From Microbacterium maritypicum (lineage in GTDB: Bacteria > Actinomycetota > Actinomycetes > Actinomycetales > Microbacteriaceae): a stretch of DNA of 64,000 nt. The translations under genes and the position numbers were made by a program. This document shows, piece by piece, positions 49,744-58,404 of the stretch (within the stretch, counting starts at the first letter, position 1; each line of letters begins with the position of its first letter). The stretch is taken from contig NZ_WAAQ01000001.1 in the NCBI RefSeq assembly GCF_008868125.1, forward strand, positions 434,001 to 498,000. Reading direction: 5' to 3'. The notes below the pieces were generated by a model that had not been told where the DNA came from, did not search any database, and saw only the letters and a list, made by a program, of their open reading frames with translations.

Positions 49744-50971
49744 CGGACTCCAAGGCGTCGCGCACCGCGAGCACGCCGGTGATGGTCTCGACGTGCGAGG
49801 TGCTCAGCGGAGAGAGTCCGAGGCGGATGCCGTCGGGGAATCGGAAGTCCGGGATGATGCCGTCGGCCCACAGGCGACGTGTGACGTCGCGGAAGTCCGG
49901 ATGCCCGATCGTCACGTGTCCGCCTCGCAGCTCGGCATCGCGAGGGCTGAGCAGTCGCACACCGAGAGGGGCGAGCACCTCGTCGTAGGCACGCACGGCG
50001 AGATCGGTCAACGACTGCGACTTGGCCCGCACGCCCTCGATCGTCGAGTGCTCGATGAGGTCGAGCATCCCCTGCATCGCGAGCATCGATGTCACCGGGG
50101 GAGTGCCGCTGAGCAGCTGGCGGATGTCGCCGGACGGTACGTACTCCGGCCCCATCGCGAAGATGTCGGCCGCGCTCCACCAGCCCTGGATCGGCTGGCG
50201 CAGCACACCCTGCAGTCCGTGTCGGAGGTAGGCGAAGGCGGGGGAGCCCGGCCCGCCGTTCAAGTACTTGTAGGTGCAGCCGACAGCCATGTCGACACCC
50301 CACTCGTCGAGCTGCATCGGCACGACGCCGGCCGAGTGGCACAGGTCCCACATCATCAGGGCGCCGGCCTCGCGTACCGTCGCGGTGATACCCGGCATGT
50401 CGGCCAGGGCTCCCGAGCGATAGTCGACATGGCTCAGCGACACCAGGGCGGTGCGTGTGGAGACGACGGCCTCGACATCGGCGATGGTCACCCCGTGCAC
50501 CGGGTCGGGTTCGATCCACCGCAGCGTCATCCCCGTCTCGGCGGCCACGCCCTCGGCGAGGAACCGGTCGGTGGGGAAGTTGCCCGCCTCGATCACGAGC
50601 TCGGTGCGGTCCGGGTCGGCCGACGTGGCGGCGCGCATGAGCTTGTAGATCAGCACGCTGGTCGAATCGGCCACGACGGTCTGGCCGGGGGCGGCGCCGA
50701 GAGCGACCCGTCCGATGCGGTCGCCCAGCTCCATCGGCAGCGCCATCCACTGCTCGTCCCACGAGCGGATCAGCCGCGTGCCCCAGTCGTCCCGCACGAA
50801 GGCGGCGATCTTCTCGGGGACATCGCGCAGGGGACGCCCGAGCGAGTTGCCGTCGAGGTACGCGGTGACGCCAGGAGCCTCGGCGAAGGCATCGAGGTGG
50901 GCGCGCAGCGGGTCGGCCGCATCGAGAGCGCGGGCGAGTTCGAGGAGTGAGGAGTCGGGCGTCATGGTCAT
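49733..50971 (-). CDS. kynU: Kynureninase
   Basis: 412 residues, a normal length. Markers: YLDGNSLGRPLRDVP at about 38-52, VVADSTSVLIYKLMRAA, WDLCHSAGVVPMQLDEWGVDMAVGCTYKYLNGGPGSPAF with the PLP-binding Lys near 235. The enzyme splits kynurenine into anthranilate and alanine. ATG 50971 follows the amidohydrolase stop by one base; Met3 is an alternative. It is translated in series with kynA, the amidohydrolase and paaX-like genes. Confidence 0.95.
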   Translation of the reverse strand: MTMTPDSSLLELARALDAADPLRAHLDAFAEAPGVTAYLDGNSLGRPLRDVPEKIAAFVRDDWGTRLIRSWDEQWMALPMELGDRIGRVALGAAPGQTVVADSTSVLIYKLMRAATSADPDRTELVIEAGNFPTDRFLAEGVAAETGMTLRWIEPDPVHGVTIADVEAVVSTRTALVSLSHVDYRSGALADMPGITATVREAGALMMWDLCHSAGVVPMQLDEWGVDMAVGCTYKYLNGGPGSPAFAYLRHGLQGVLRQPIQGWWSAADIFAMGPEYVPSGDIRQLLSGTPPVTSMLAMQGMLDLIEHSTIEGVRAKSQSLTDLAVRAYDEVLAPLGVRLLSPRDAELRGGHVTIGHPDFRDVTRRLWADGIIPDFRFPDGIRLGLSPLSTSHVETITGVLAVRDALESGDF

Positions 50972-50972
50972 G

Positions 50973-51929
50973 TCACACCTTCAGGTCTGCGGGGGTGAGG
51001 GGGCGGGCGTCGAGAGGATCGGCGCTCGACGGGGTTCCGCCGTGGATGAGGAGGAGAGCGGAGTGGGGTTCGCGCGGGTCCACGGGGGCGAGAGCATGCA
51101 GCAGGGCGGCATCGTCGAGTCCTGCCTCGCGGAGAGCGGCGACCTCGTGCGGGTTCAGATCGACCGGCATCGGTCCGTTGCCCAGGTCGGTCCCGTAGAG
51201 CACGCTGCCGCCTGCGGTGCGGAAGCGGCGCACGTTGTCGATCGCGATCGCACGCTCGGGGTCGTCATGGATGGCGAGCGTCGAGATCCAGGAGGCGGAG
51301 GCGGCCTGGCGCGCGATCTCGTCATCGTCGAGTCGCTCCGTGAACGGGGCGTGGGCGAGCCGGGCGGCTCCGAGACCGACCACACGCCGCGCTTCGCCTG
51401 CCCCTTCGGCGTGGGCGACGACGGGGAGATGGCGAGCGGAAGCGAGCCGCACGATCGTGCGGAACAGATCGTCGGTGAGGACGGGTCCTGCGGCACTGTT
51501 GCTGGTGACCTTGATGCAGGTCGCGCCGGCGTCGGCCATCTCCGCGACGGCGTCGGCTGCGGCCGCGGCGTCGGCGATCTCGCGCACCGAGCCCTCCGGC
51601 GCCCAACCGCGGTCGGAGGGGTACCCGCCGGGGGTGGTCAGGAAGGCTCCGGCGAAGTGGACGGACACCGGTTCCGGCACGGCGATCAGACGCAGTGCCT
51701 CGGGGTTTCCGCCCAGGTCGACCACGCGGCCGAGGCGTGAATCTGCCAGCACGCCATGCTCGATGAGCTGGAGGTGCACGTGGTGGTCGGTGAATCCGCC
51801 CACGATCACACCATCGAGCCGGGGAGCTCCCGACGCGGGCACCGCATCGCGCAGCCGCAGGTGCCCGTCGACGAACTCGACGACGCCCTCGCGCCACTCG
51901 ACTCCGTCGAAGAACGTCGCGGCGTGCAT
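50973..51929 (-). CDS. Metal-dependent amidohydrolase in the formamidase position of the kyn operon
   Basis: 318 residues. The amidohydrolase-superfamily metal site can be traced: HxH in TDHHVHLQL (about 50-52), Lys in CIKVTSNSA, His in VVAHAEGAG, His in RLAHAPFTE and Asp in YGTDLGN. ATG 51929 shares one base with the kynA stop (TGATG) and the next gene is kynU, one base away. The pathway needs removal of formate from N-formylkynurenine between these two steps, and no KynB-type cyclase or arylformamidase gene is in the window. The likely role is therefore N-formylkynurenine hydrolysis by an unrelated fold; this is inference. Confidence 0.8.
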   Translation of the reverse strand: MHAATFFDGVEWREGVVEFVDGHLRLRDAVPASGAPRLDGVIVGGFTDHHVHLQLIEHGVLADSRLGRVVDLGGNPEALRLIAVPEPVSVHFAGAFLTTPGGYPSDRGWAPEGSVREIADAAAAADAVAEMADAGATCIKVTSNSAAGPVLTDDLFRTIVRLASARHLPVVAHAEGAGEARRVVGLGAARLAHAPFTERLDDDEIARQAASASWISTLAIHDDPERAIAIDNVRRFRTAGGSVLYGTDLGNGPMPVDLNPHEVAALREAGLDDAALLHALAPVDPREPHSALLLIHGGTPSSADPLDARPLTPADLKV

Positions 51930-52780
51930 CAGCTGCCGATCTCGGTGCGCACGGTGTAGAGCTCGGGGAAGAAGGTCAGATCCAGCGCGCGCTGCAGGAA
52001 GCCGACGCCGCTGGAGCCGCCGGTGCCGACCTTCATGCCGATCGTGCGCGCGACGGTCTTGAGGTGTCGGAAGCGCCAGAACTGGAAGTTGTCCTCGAGG
52101 TCGACCAGGTCTTCGCACGCCTCGTACAGGTCCCAGTACCGGCTCGGGTCCTGGTAGATCTCGCGGATCGCGGGCACCAGCTCCGGGGTCTCCCGGTAGG
52201 GCTCGCGCACATCGCGCTGGAGGATCGAGCTCGGGATCGGCAGCCCGCGGCGGGCGGCGAAGCGGAGGAACTCGTCGTAGAGCGTCGGCTTCTCCCACTC
52301 GGCGGTGAGCAGAGCGAGGTTGGCGGGGTGGTCGGCGAAGACGCTCAGCATCTTCTCGTTCTTGTTGCCGAGGGCGAACTCCACCGCCCGGTACTGCACG
52401 GACTGGAAGCCCGACGAGTTGCCCAGTGCCCCGCGGAACTGCGCGTACTCGGTGGGGGTGAGGGTCGCGAGCACGGACCACTGCTGCGTCATCACGTCTT
52501 GGATGCGCTTGACCCTGGCGATGCGCTTCAGCGCCTCGCGGAGGTCGTCGCGGGCGAGCAGCTCACGCGCCGAGGACAGTTCATGCAGCAGCTGCTTGAG
52601 CCACAGCTCGGTGGTCTGGTGCTGGATGATGAACAGCATCTCGTCGTGGTGCTGCGGTTCGCTCACCGGATGCTGCGCGGTGAGCAGCTGGTCCAGCGCC
52701 AGGTAGGAGCCGTACGTCATCCGGCCGGAGAGGTCGGTGACGATGCCGGATTCCAGGGCGCGTTCGTTCTCGGTGTGCAT
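51929..52780 (-). CDS. kynA: Tryptophan 2,3-dioxygenase
   Basis: 283 residues, the usual bacterial length. MTYGSYLALDQLLTAQHP, HDEMLFIIQHQTTELWLKQLLHEL (distal haem pocket with Phe, His and Arg-contact residues), GNSSGFQSVQYR and FQFWRFRHLKTVARTIGMKVGTGGSSG with the proximal haem His near 238. It oxidises tryptophan to N-formylkynurenine. TATATT lies six bases before ATG 52780, giving a leaderless transcript under the palindrome at 52786-52829. Confidence 0.96.
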   Translation of the reverse strand: MHTENERALESGIVTDLSGRMTYGSYLALDQLLTAQHPVSEPQHHDEMLFIIQHQTTELWLKQLLHELSSARELLARDDLREALKRIARVKRIQDVMTQQWSVLATLTPTEYAQFRGALGNSSGFQSVQYRAVEFALGNKNEKMLSVFADHPANLALLTAEWEKPTLYDEFLRFAARRGLPIPSSILQRDVREPYRETPELVPAIREIYQDPSRYWDLYEACEDLVDLEDNFQFWRFRHLKTVARTIGMKVGTGGSSGVGFLQRALDLTFFPELYTVRTEIGS

Positions 52781-52785
52781 GCGCC

Positions 52786-52829
52786 GAATATATCACTTTC
52801 GTGGCGAGCGTCACAGGAGTGATATGTTC
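52786..52829 (-). promoter_or_regulatory. kynA promoter and long inverted repeat
   Basis: GAATATATCACT (52786-52797) and AGTGATATGTTC (52818-52829) are inverted with 11 of 12 positions matching, 20-base spacer. The minus-strand -10 TATATT lies inside the left arm and ends six bases before ATG 52780. A regulator bound here, probably the PaaX-like protein, would control kynA directly. Confidence 0.6.
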
Positions 52830-52843
52830 TGCGTCGACGTCCC

Positions 52844-54559
52844 TCAGAGCGCGGGGGTGCGCGGCGGCGGCGTGCGACGCGTGCCAGGGCCGCATGTCGC
52901 TTCGAACGCCGCCGCGAGGCGCAGCAGACGCGTGTCGTCATATGCCCTACCTGCGAAGGTGAGGCCGATCGGCATGCCGATGTCGCTCATCACCCCCATC
53001 GGGACGGTGACGGTCGGGATGCCGAGGTGGCGCACGGCGAGGTTGCCGTTCGCGATCCAGACGCCGTTGCGCCAGCCGCGGTCGGCGGATTCGGGGTTCA
53101 CGTCCATGTCAGCCGGACCCACATCCGCGACCGCCGGGAAGACCACGGCATCGAGCCGCAGCACATCCATCCACACCTCCAGGTCGCGACGACGGGTCTC
53201 CTCCAGGCCGCGCAGGCCGTCTTCGAGTTCGGGCATGTCCGTGAACGAGGCATCGGGGTGGCGGCGCACCCAGCCCGGATACTCGGCGATGTCGTCGTCG
53301 AAGCCCGTGTAGCGGTCGGGGAGTGCGCCCTGGGGGTGGGGGAAGATCGTGGCGCCGTCGACGTCGACGAGCGAGTGCAGAGCGGGGTCGGCGTTCGCCT
53401 GCAGGAAGTCCTCCCACGCCCACGCCGAGAGATCGACGATCTCGCGGCGCAGGTACTCCGGCGACACCAGGCCGCGGGTCGCGATGGTGTGCGCCCCCGG
53501 ACGGTCGCCCTCGTAGTTGGACACCACGGGGAAATCGACCTCGATCACGGTCGCTCCGGCGGCGGTGAGGTCGCGGCGGGCGGCCTCCCAGCGCTCGATG
53601 ATGCTCGCCCGTGTCTCGATGCGCCGGCCGGTGGGCCCGCCGATGCCGGGGTTCTCGGCAGTGCCGGCATCCGGGTCCGCATTGATGTACATCCGGGGGA
53701 TCCCGATACGCGCGCCGACGAGGGCGAGGGGGCCGCCTGTCGCGAGTGCCGGATACGATTCCGGTCGCACCGTCGATGCCGCAGGCAACGCCACCCACGG
53801 CTGCGCGCGCCAGAAGTCGCCACGGGTCTCGGCGTCGTCGGCGACGATGACCTCGAGCACTTCGAGCAGGTCGGCCATCGAGCGGGTGTGCGGCACCACG
53901 ACATCCATGGTCGGCACGAGAGGCCAGTTGCCGCGGGTCGAGATCACCCCGCGCGAGGGGGTGTAGGCGCACAGCGCGTTGTTGGTCGCCGGACCACGGC
54001 CGCTCGACCAGGTCTCCTCGCCGAGGCCGAAGGCGGCGAAGCTCGCCGCCGTCGCCGTGCCGGAGCCGTTCGACGAACCGGAGGCGAAGGGCGCCGTGAG
54101 GAAGGCCGCGTTGTAGGGACTCTCGGCGCGACCGTAGACGCCGCGCTGCATGCCGCCGTTCGCCATCGGGGGCATGTTCGTCAGTCCGAGGCAGATGGCG
54201 CCGCCCGCGCGCAGCCGCTCGATCGTGAAGGCATCGCGCTGGGCCACGAGCTCTGCGAAGGCGGGACTCCCCGCGGCGGCGGTGAGGCCGCGCACGAGGT
54301 AGCTGTCCTTCGCGGTGTACGGGATGCCGTCGAGGGGCCCGAGCGTCTCCCCGCGGGCGTGACGAGCGTCGGAAGCGGCGGCCTCACTCCGCGCGCGGGG
54401 ATTGGCGACGACGACCGCGTTCAGGGCGGTCTCGGTGCCGGGGGCGTCGAAGGCGGAGATGCGCGCGAGGTATGCGTCGACCAGTTCGACGGCGGTCGTG
54501 TCTCCGGCGTCGAGGGCGCGCCGCAGATCGGCGATGGACGCCTCGACCACGTCGAACAT
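52844..54559 (-). CDS. Amidase signature family hydrolase
   Basis: 571 residues, longer than typical amidases by about 70. The Ser-cisSer-Lys set is intact: Lys in GIPYTAKDSYLV (about 84), cis-Ser in ASGSSNGSGTATAASFAAFGL, and nucleophile Ser in EETWSSGRGPATN (about 182). It hydrolyses an amide bond of an unknown small molecule. ATG 54559 shares one base with the stop of the agmatine-deiminase gene, so the two are coupled. The 63 bases between this stop and kynA hold a separate kyn promoter. Confidence 0.9.
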   Translation of the reverse strand: MFDVVEASIADLRRALDAGDTTAVELVDAYLARISAFDAPGTETALNAVVVANPRARSEAAASDARHARGETLGPLDGIPYTAKDSYLVRGLTAAAGSPAFAELVAQRDAFTIERLRAGGAICLGLTNMPPMANGGMQRGVYGRAESPYNAAFLTAPFASGSSNGSGTATAASFAAFGLGEETWSSGRGPATNNALCAYTPSRGVISTRGNWPLVPTMDVVVPHTRSMADLLEVLEVIVADDAETRGDFWRAQPWVALPAASTVRPESYPALATGGPLALVGARIGIPRMYINADPDAGTAENPGIGGPTGRRIETRASIIERWEAARRDLTAAGATVIEVDFPVVSNYEGDRPGAHTIATRGLVSPEYLRREIVDLSAWAWEDFLQANADPALHSLVDVDGATIFPHPQGALPDRYTGFDDDIAEYPGWVRRHPDASFTDMPELEDGLRGLEETRRRDLEVWMDVLRLDAVVFPAVADVGPADMDVNPESADRGWRNGVWIANGNLAVRHLGIPTVTVPMGVMSDIGMPIGLTFAGRAYDDTRLLRLAAAFEATCGPGTRRTPPPRTPAL

Positions 54560-55599
54560 CAGCGGCTTCCGCCGAGGGCGGGCTGCTGCTGGGTGATGCA
54601 GTGGATGCCGCCGCCGCGGGCGAACAGCGGGCGCGCATCGACCGTGACCACACGGCGTCCGGGGTAGGCATCGGCGAGGATCTCGCGCGCTGCGGCATCG
54701 GCCTTCTCGTCGCCGAAGCCGCAGGCCACGACGCCGTCGTTCGTGACGAGGTGGTTGACGTAGCTCCAGTCGACAGGGCCCTCATCGTCGGAGAGCGTCG
54801 AAGGAGCGGGCAACCCGATCACCTCGAAGCGGCGGCCGGCGGCGTCCGTCTGCTCCGCGAGCAGGCTGCGCAGCTCGCGCGTGACCGCGTGATCGGGGTG
54901 GTCGGGGTTCTGCTGGTCGTGCAGCAGCAGCCGCCCGGGCGACACGATGGTGGCGACGATGTCGACGTGACCGTTCGTCCCGAAGTCGTCGTAGTCGCGA
55001 GTGAGCCCACGGGGGAGCCAGATCGCCGTGGTCGCGCCGATCGTGCGGGTCATCTCGGCCTCGATCCGCTGCTTGTCGGCGTAGGGGTTGCGCCGGGGGT
55101 CCAACTGCACGGTCTCGGTGAGGAGCACGGTGCCCTCGCCGTCGACGTGGATGCCGCCGCCCTCGTTCACGAGCGTCGAACTCACGAGCTCGGCGCCGAC
55201 GGCGTCCGCCACGATGCGTGCGTGCTGTGCGGCCTTGCGCCACTCGGCCCATTCCGGGGCGCCCCAGCCGTTGAAGATCCAGTCGACCGCGCCGAGCACG
55301 CCAGGACGCTCGTCGTCGACCACGAAGGTCGGCCCCGAATCGCGCATCCAGAACTCGTCCACGGGCGCGATCTCGATCTCGATGCTGCTGCTGAGCATGC
55401 GCCGGGCCCTGGCGGCCTCGCTCGGATCGACCAGCATCGACACGGGCTCGAACTCGGCGACGGCGTGGGCGACGGCGGTCCAGGTGGCGTAGCCCTCCTC
55501 GCGGGCGGCGTCGGTGTCACCGAGGGTCTCGCCCTCCGCGGGGAACGCCATCCAGGTGCGCTCGTGACGTGCGGTCTCGGTGGGCATGCGCCAGCTCAT
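54559..55599 (-). CDS. Agmatine deiminase family protein
   Basis: 346 residues of a guanidine-modifying fold: DEFWMRDSGPTFVVDD, NGWGAPEWAEWRKAAQHA, STLVNEGGGIHVDGEGTVLLTE, TNGHVDIVATIVSPGRLLLH and C-terminal ARGGGIHCITQQQPA with the catalytic Cys. Agmatine deiminase makes N-carbamoylputrescine; substrate identity here rests on family only. GAGGAG precedes ATG 55599. The coupled amidase could process the carbamoyl or another amide product, an inference. Confidence 0.9.
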   Translation of the reverse strand: MSWRMPTETARHERTWMAFPAEGETLGDTDAAREEGYATWTAVAHAVAEFEPVSMLVDPSEAARARRMLSSSIEIEIAPVDEFWMRDSGPTFVVDDERPGVLGAVDWIFNGWGAPEWAEWRKAAQHARIVADAVGAELVSSTLVNEGGGIHVDGEGTVLLTETVQLDPRRNPYADKQRIEAEMTRTIGATTAIWLPRGLTRDYDDFGTNGHVDIVATIVSPGRLLLHDQQNPDHPDHAVTRELRSLLAEQTDAAGRRFEVIGLPAPSTLSDDEGPVDWSYVNHLVTNDGVVACGFGDEKADAAAREILADAYPGRRVVTVDARPLFARGGGIHCITQQQPALGGSR

Positions 55600-55630
55600 C
55601 GTGATCTCCTCGCTGCTGCCGGTTCGTCTA

Positions 55631-55662
55631 TTGAACATGCGATCAACAGGTGTTACGGTAAC
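55631..55662 (+). promoter_or_regulatory. Promoter of tetR-decarboxylase with palindromes
   Basis: -35 TTGAAC (55631-55636), 17-base spacer, -10 TACGGT (55654-55659), and ATG 55668 eight bases later, without a ribosome binding site. TTGA/TCAA (55631-55646) and GTTAC-G-GTAAC (55652-55662) are small palindromes over the two boxes; the TetR protein is the likely binder. The gap also carries the divergent agmatine-deiminase promoter. Confidence 0.6.
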
Positions 55663-55667
55663 CCCTG

Positions 55668-56360
55668 ATGAAGACCACGTCAACAGGTACGTCCACTCGG
55701 CGGATGTCGCCGGAGGAGCGCGATCAGTCGATCCTCGACGGTGCGATCGGCCTTGCCCGCGAGAGCGGACTCGAGAGCCTCACCGTCCGCGCGGTCGCGG
55801 CTCGCGTCGGGGTCACCCCCGCACTCGTGGCGCACTACCGGCCGGGGATGGACACCTTCGTCGCCGACGTCTTCGGGCTGATCGTGGCGGCCGAGCGCGA
55901 AGAGGTGATCGCCGCGTTCGACGACACCGACGACCTGCGCGAGAGCCTGCTGCGACTCATCGAGACGCTCCTCGATGCCGACCGCGACGACGTCACCCTC
56001 ATCTGGGTGCAGGCCTGGGCGCTCGGAGCCCGGAACGATGCGCTCGCCGCGCGCGTGCGGCAGGAGATGGACGGGTGGCAGAGTGCGCTCGAGCAGATCT
56101 TCGCCCGTGCCGCTGCGGCCGGAGCCATCGCCGCCGGTCGTGCCGACACCGCAGCCTGGCTGCTGCTCGCGATGGTCGACGGCATGAACGCGCACTCACT
56201 GGTGAAGTGGGCGCCCCGCGACCGTGCCGACCTCGCCAGGCGGGCGCTCGCTGCGGTGCTCGACAGCGCGACGCCCGAGGCCGAGGTCACCGGCTCGCGC
56301 GCCACCGTCTCGCATTCCCCCGACCCCCGACCCACGGACCCCCGATCCGATGACAAGTAA
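55668..56360 (+). CDS. TetR family regulator
   Basis: 230 residues. HTH at LESLTVRAVAARVGVTPALVAHYRPGMDTFVADVF (about 36-70) and a helical sensor domain. Divergent from the agmatine deiminase-amidase genes and directly upstream of a PLP decarboxylase gene, so it probably controls one or both. The final 25 residues are Ser/Pro/Asp-rich and may be disordered. Confidence 0.9.
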   Translation: MKTTSTGTSTRRMSPEERDQSILDGAIGLARESGLESLTVRAVAARVGVTPALVAHYRPGMDTFVADVFGLIVAAEREEVIAAFDDTDDLRESLLRLIETLLDADRDDVTLIWVQAWALGARNDALAARVRQEMDGWQSALEQIFARAAAAGAIAAGRADTAAWLLLAMVDGMNAHSLVKWAPRDRADLARRALAAVLDSATPEAEVTGSRATVSHSPDPRPTDPRSDDK

Positions 56361-56370
56361 AGGAACGCCC

Positions 56371-57744
56371 ATGGATGCTGTGCGCATGCACGCGGCCTCG
56401 CCCGAATCGACCGCGATCGTCGACGCCGTGCTCGACTATTCGCGCCGCCGCATGCTCGCCTCCGACGTGCCGCTGGACAAGCCCCAGTCCGAGGCGGAGC
56501 TGAACCGTCTGGTCGGGCCCACGATCACCGATGCGGGACTCGGCGCGGCGCGCGCCCTCAGCGTGTTCGAGCACGTCCTCGCTCCGGCCTGCCTGACCAC
56601 GAGCCACCCGCTGTACCTGTCGTTCATCCCGACCGCGCCGACCATGGCCGCGATCGCGTTCGACCTGGTCGTTTCCGCGTCGGGGCTGTACGGCGGAAGC
56701 TGGCTCGAGGGCGCGGGGGCCGTGCACGCCGAGAACGAGGTGCTGTCGTGGCTCGCGAGCGAGTTCGGGCTGCCCGAGACCGCGGGCGGGGTGTTCGTGC
56801 AGGGTGGCACGATCGGGAACCTGTCGGCGCTGGTCGCGGCACGCGAGGCCGCGAAGGCCCGGCTGATCGCAGAAGGCAAAGAGCTGCCCACCCGGTGGAG
56901 GATCGTGTGCAGCGTCGAGGCGCACTCCTCCAACAAGTCGGCCGCGAAGATCATGGACGTCGACGTGCTGCTGGTCCCGGCAGGCGACGACGGCGTGCTC
57001 CGCGCCGATGGCGTGCGCGAGGCCCTCGTCGAGCACGGCGACGAGATCTGCGCGGTGGTCGCCACCGGCGGGTCGACCAACTTCGGCATCGTCGACGACA
57101 TCAAGGGAATCGCCGCGCTCAAGGACGAGTTCGACTTCTGGCTGCACATCGACGGCGCCTACGGCCTCACCGCCATGCTGGCACCGGAGGCGCGACACAT
57201 CTTCGAGGGCGTCGAGCGCGCCGACTCGGTCATCGTCGATCCGCACAAGTGGCTCTTCGCGCCGTTCGACTGCTGCGCTCTGATCTACCGCGATCCCGAC
57301 AGCGGACGACGGGCGCACACGCAGCACGCCGAGTACCTCGACATCCTGACCGAGGTCGACGAGTTCAGCCCCTCGGACTACTCGATCCAGCTCACGCGCC
57401 GCCCGCGAGGCCTGCCGATGTGGTTCTCGGTCGCGACGTACGGCGTCACCGCCTACCGTGATGCCGTGAGTGCGGGACTCGCGCTGACCCGACGCATCGC
57501 CGACGAGATCGCCCGTCGCCCCGAGCTGCGACTGGTGCGCGATCCGCAGCTGTCGATCGTCGTGTTCGAGCGGGAAGGGTGGGAGCGCGCCGATTACGAC
57601 CGGTGGTCGGCGGCGCTGCTCGATTCGCAGCGCGCGTTCGTGGTGCCGAGCTCGCACGCCGGGCGCCCGAACACGCGATTCGCGATCCTGAACCCGCTCA
57701 CCACGTTCGAAGACCTCGTCGGCATCCTCGACACGATGAAGTAA
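56371..57744 (+). CDS. PLP-dependent decarboxylase family protein (group II, glutamate/aromatic amino acid type)
   Basis: 457 residues. Substrate and cofactor motifs: TTSHPLYLSFIPTAPTMAAIAFDL, GGVFVQGGTIGNLSALVAAREAA, WLHIDGAYGLTAMLAPEARH and VIVDPHKWLFAPFDCCALIYRD with the PLP Lys near 290. Start ATG 56371 has AAAGGA six bases upstream and follows tetR by ten bases. Enzymes of this fold decarboxylate glutamate, tyrosine, tryptophan or diaminobutyrate; near a tryptophan operon an aromatic substrate is possible but not shown. Confidence 0.9.
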   Translation: MDAVRMHAASPESTAIVDAVLDYSRRRMLASDVPLDKPQSEAELNRLVGPTITDAGLGAARALSVFEHVLAPACLTTSHPLYLSFIPTAPTMAAIAFDLVVSASGLYGGSWLEGAGAVHAENEVLSWLASEFGLPETAGGVFVQGGTIGNLSALVAAREAAKARLIAEGKELPTRWRIVCSVEAHSSNKSAAKIMDVDVLLVPAGDDGVLRADGVREALVEHGDEICAVVATGGSTNFGIVDDIKGIAALKDEFDFWLHIDGAYGLTAMLAPEARHIFEGVERADSVIVDPHKWLFAPFDCCALIYRDPDSGRRAHTQHAEYLDILTEVDEFSPSDYSIQLTRRPRGLPMWFSVATYGVTAYRDAVSAGLALTRRIADEIARRPELRLVRDPQLSIVVFEREGWERADYDRWSAALLDSQRAFVVPSSHAGRPNTRFAILNPLTTFEDLVGILDTMK

Positions 57745-57777
57745 CCCCGCCGCCGCTGGTGCGCGCGCCGGTGGGGT
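57744..57777. terminator. Bidirectional hairpin after decarboxylase gene
   Basis: ACCCCGCCG from 57744 pairs with CGGTGGGGT ending at 57777, with one G-T wobble and a GC-rich loop. It lies between two convergent stop codons. Confidence 0.45.
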
Positions 57778-57798
57778 CATGCCCGTGCCCGTTGCGGC

Positions 57799-58323
57799 TC
57801 AGCCGGCCATCCCGGCGGTGAGTCGACGCAGGCCGTACTCGAAAGCGCGGTCGACGTCGCCGCCGAGGCGGAACGCTCCGGACAGCTCCATCTGCAGGAA
57901 CCCGGTCGCCCAGGCGGTGAACAGGCGGGCAGCGTCCAGCGCGTCCTCTTCGCCGACCAGGGCGGATGCTGCGCGGATCAGCGGAGCGGCCGAGCGCTCG
58001 AGGGCATCGTGCGGCGCGGCGATCGTGAACATGAGGCGGAAGCCCTCGGGGTGCTCCTGTGCGAAGCCGCGATAGGCGTGCGCGAGCGCACCGATGTCGT
58101 CGCCCGCAGCTTCGAGCCGCGCGGTGAGAGCGTCGATCGACGCGGTGGCGACGGCGGCGTGCAGGGCGTCCCGATCCCGCACCCGCTTGTAGAGCGAGGG
58201 GGCGCGGACGCCCACCCGATCCGCGACCGCCTGCATCGTGAGGCCCGAGGGGCCGGCGACCTCGAGGATCTCCCGCCCCGCCGCGACGATCTCCTCGGTG
58301 GACGTGCGTTCGGGTGTCGGCAT
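57799..58323 (-). CDS. TetR family regulator with WHG-type C-terminal domain
   Basis: 174 residues from ATG 58323, chosen for GGAGGA five bases upstream. HTH: PSGLTMQAVADRVGVRAPSLYKRVRDRDALHAAV (about 24-57). The C-terminal half (ALAHAYRGFAQEHPEGFRLMF, WATGFLQMELSGAFRLGGDVDRAFEYGL) is the WHG/TetR_C_33 type. It is divergent from the MBL gene across a region with two palindromes and probably controls both genes. Confidence 0.92.
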   Translation of the reverse strand: MPTPERTSTEEIVAAGREILEVAGPSGLTMQAVADRVGVRAPSLYKRVRDRDALHAAVATASIDALTARLEAAGDDIGALAHAYRGFAQEHPEGFRLMFTIAAPHDALERSAAPLIRAASALVGEEDALDAARLFTAWATGFLQMELSGAFRLGGDVDRAFEYGLRRLTAGMAG

Positions 58324-58335
58324 CGGATCCTCCTG

Positions 58336-58379
58336 GATGGCTATTGACAATAGCCATCATAGCTACGTAACGTAGCCAT
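58336..58379. promoter_or_regulatory. Double palindromic operator in the tetR-MBL divergent promoter
   Basis: Site 1: GATGGCTATTG (58336-58346) and CAATAGCCATC (58348-58358), perfect 11-base arms around one A. Site 2: GCTACGT (58362-58368) and ACGTAGC (58370-58376), perfect 7-base arms, with nearly matching flanks. Centres are 22 bases apart, two helical turns. A plus-strand promoter TTGACA (58344-58349), 18-base spacer, TAACGT (58368-58373) runs through both. Confidence 0.8.
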
Positions 58380-58404
58380 CGCAATCATCCCGAGAGGATC
58401 CGTC

